Assembly (NCBI GenBank): GCA_026415155.1
Contig: JAOAHQ010000001.1
Span: 1-60,966, forward strand
Source: Rhodocyclaceae bacterium
GTDB taxonomy: Bacteria > Pseudomonadota > Gammaproteobacteria > Burkholderiales > Rhodocyclaceae
Direction of reading: 5' to 3'
Length of the DNA stretch: 60,966 nt
The notes beneath the pieces are model-generated. The model was not told where the DNA came from and did not search any database. It saw only the letters and a program-made list of their open reading frames with translations. The position numbers were made by a program, and so were the translations under genes. Positions 58,031 through 60,966 of the stretch are shown here, one piece after another (the first letter of the stretch is position 1; every line of letters begins with the position of its first letter).

Positions 58031-58342
58031 ATGTATGCGGTCATAAAAACCGGCGGCAAGCAGTATCGGGTCGTCGCCGGCGAGAAAATCAAGGTAGAAC
58101 AGATACCGGCAGAAGTGGGCGCAGAAGTCTCTTTGGATCAGGTTTTGATGGTCGGCGAAGGCGAGGCCGTGAAGATCGGAACACCTCGCCTGGCAGGCGC
58201 CAACGTCACTGCCAAAGTGATTTCGCATGGCCGCCATCCCAAGGTGAAGATTTTCAAGCTGCGCCGGCGTAAGCATTACCAGAAGCACCAAGGGCATCGC
58301 CAGAACTACACCGAACTGGAAATCTGCAGCATCAACGCTTGA
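58031..58342 (+). CDS. rplU: 50S ribosomal protein L21
   Basis: A 103-residue ribosomal protein. The start [14 protein letters not shown] and the C-terminal [22 protein letters not shown] are the L21 signature. It binds 23S rRNA and contacts L20. CGGAGT upstream of the ATG is the ribosome site. rpmA follows 18 bases later, the universal L21-L27 arrangement. Confidence 0.98.
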   Translation: MYAVIKTGGKQYRVVAGEKIKVEQIPAEVGAEVSLDQVLMVGEGEAVKIGTPRLAGANVTAKVISHGRHPKVKIFKLRRRKHYQKHQGHRQNYTELEICSINA

Positions 58343-58360
58343 ACACACTGGAGCACGATC

Positions 58361-58624
58361 ATGGCACACAAGAAAGCAGGCGGCAGTTCGCGTAACGGTC
58401 GCGACTCGGAAGCCAAACGACTCGGCGTCAAGCGTTTTGGCGGGCAAGTCGTGAGCGCAGGCAGTATCATCGTACGCCAGCGCGGCACACGCTTTCATGC
58501 GGGCGAAAATGTCGGCGTAGGCAAGGACCATACCCTCTATGCCAAGCTCGATGGTCGAGTCGAGTTCATCGTGCGCGGACCTGCGCAACGCAAATACGTC
58601 AAAATCGTGCCTTTGGCAGCATAA
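58361..58624 (+). CDS. rpmA: 50S ribosomal protein L27
   Basis: An 87-residue ribosomal protein whose N-terminus ([24 protein letters not shown]) reaches the peptidyl transferase centre. [19 protein letters not shown] is the family signature. The N-terminal Met-Ala start shows that no propeptide is present. An intrinsic terminator lies 22 bases after the stop, ahead of obgE. Confidence 0.98.
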   Translation: MAHKKAGGSSRNGRDSEAKRLGVKRFGGQVVSAGSIIVRQRGTRFHAGENVGVGKDHTLYAKLDGRVEFIVRGPAQRKYVKIVPLAA

Positions 58625-58628
58625 TTAA

Positions 58629-60819
<2,191 letters not shown>

Positions 60820-60841
60820 AGCTCTCACTACCCTGCCAGCC

Positions 60842-60966
60842 ATCGAGTAGGGGACGGGGTCACCCCCGTCGCCCTCTCACACCACCGGACGTGCGGTTCC
60901 GCATCCGGCGGTTCATTGAAGACACTGGAGTCGTCGCATCGTATCGAGCAGCGACACCAGACCTAA
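60842..60966 (-). mobile_element. 3' end of a group II intron (domains V and VI), truncated by the window edge
   Basis: On the minus strand 60914-60881 is a 34-base domain V-like hairpin: ACCGCCGGA pairs fully with TCCGGTGGT, enclosing TGCG-GAAC-CGCA and a two-base CG bulge. It is followed by a domain VI-like stem GACGGGG-GTGA-CCCCGTC. The sequence then reads CTACTCGAT, with a candidate branch-point A (60848) seven bases from a 3' end at 60842 that ends in AT. The rest of the intron, including any reverse transcriptase, would lie to the right of the window. It sits 22 bases after the proB stop. Confidence 0.75.

Overview
The window is about 61 kb of bacterial chromosome, most likely from a betaproteobacterium (Rhodocyclales or a neighbouring order; this is inference). 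The evidence is the gene orders kdsD-kdsC-lptC-lptA, rplU-rpmA-obgE-proB and pilS-pilR, a phasin with a PHB-type promoter, lutABC, GTP-dependent pckG beside a MaeB-type malic enzyme, and a high GC content. There is no rRNA and no CRISPR array. One tRNA gene (Pro, CGG) is present. The DNA is densely coding, with many 1-4 base start/stop overlaps.

Layout. 0.2-3.0 kb: Kdo/LPS genes kdsD, kdsC, lptC, lptA (lptB does not follow). 3.1-3.9 kb: a phasin with a strong promoter and two PhaR/PhbF-like sites. 3.9-9.1 kb (minus): MoaB/CinA-like protein, EI24 membrane protein, hrpA. 9.1-14.8 kb (plus): a VapBC-type toxin-antitoxin pair translationally joined to glnS, then pyrF, a small Cys protein, ppk2 and an Hpt/HD-GYP protein. 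14.8-20.9 kb (plus): a 144-bp MITE-like element, ccdAB, ettA, a REC-TPR regulator with a small histidine kinase, and a Y-family polymerase. 20.9-27.8 kb (minus): a six-gene signalling operon (histidine kinase, REC, REC-PAS-phosphatase, DUF4202, beta-hydroxyacid dehydrogenase, PAS-PAS-GGDEF-EAL). 27.9-34.4 kb (minus): RND efflux pair with a DUF2892 protein, CbiX-like chelatase, MFS transporter, small exported protein. 34.5-43.3 kb: an ion-homeostasis cluster (two CPA2 antiporters, a NhaD/citrate-type transporter, UspA, coiled-coil nuclease-like protein, P-type ATPase). 43.3-47.6 kb (minus): lutABC and a PBP7-like endopeptidase. 47.7-52.5 kb: divergent maeB and pckG, then a Lys/Ala-repeat histone-like protein. 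52.9-58.0 kb (minus): ampD, pilR, pilS, PP0621-like protein, tRNA-Pro, ispB. 58.0-60.8 kb (plus): rplU, rpmA, obgE, proB. The right edge carries the 3' end of a group II intron whose body lies outside the window.

Main discovery candidate. A 20-base sequence, consensus NTCGGCGCTGGCRRGACGGC and usually preceded by AAA, occurs at least 11 times between 3.8 and 51.8 kb, with four weaker copies. It lies in both orientations, in intergenic gaps and inside conserved genes, and is read there in four different reading frames, apparently without insertions. That is not a protein motif or an inserted element. It resembles the way DNA-uptake or other genome-wide recognition sequences accumulate. No copy was seen in the last 9 kb, which also looks lower in GC.
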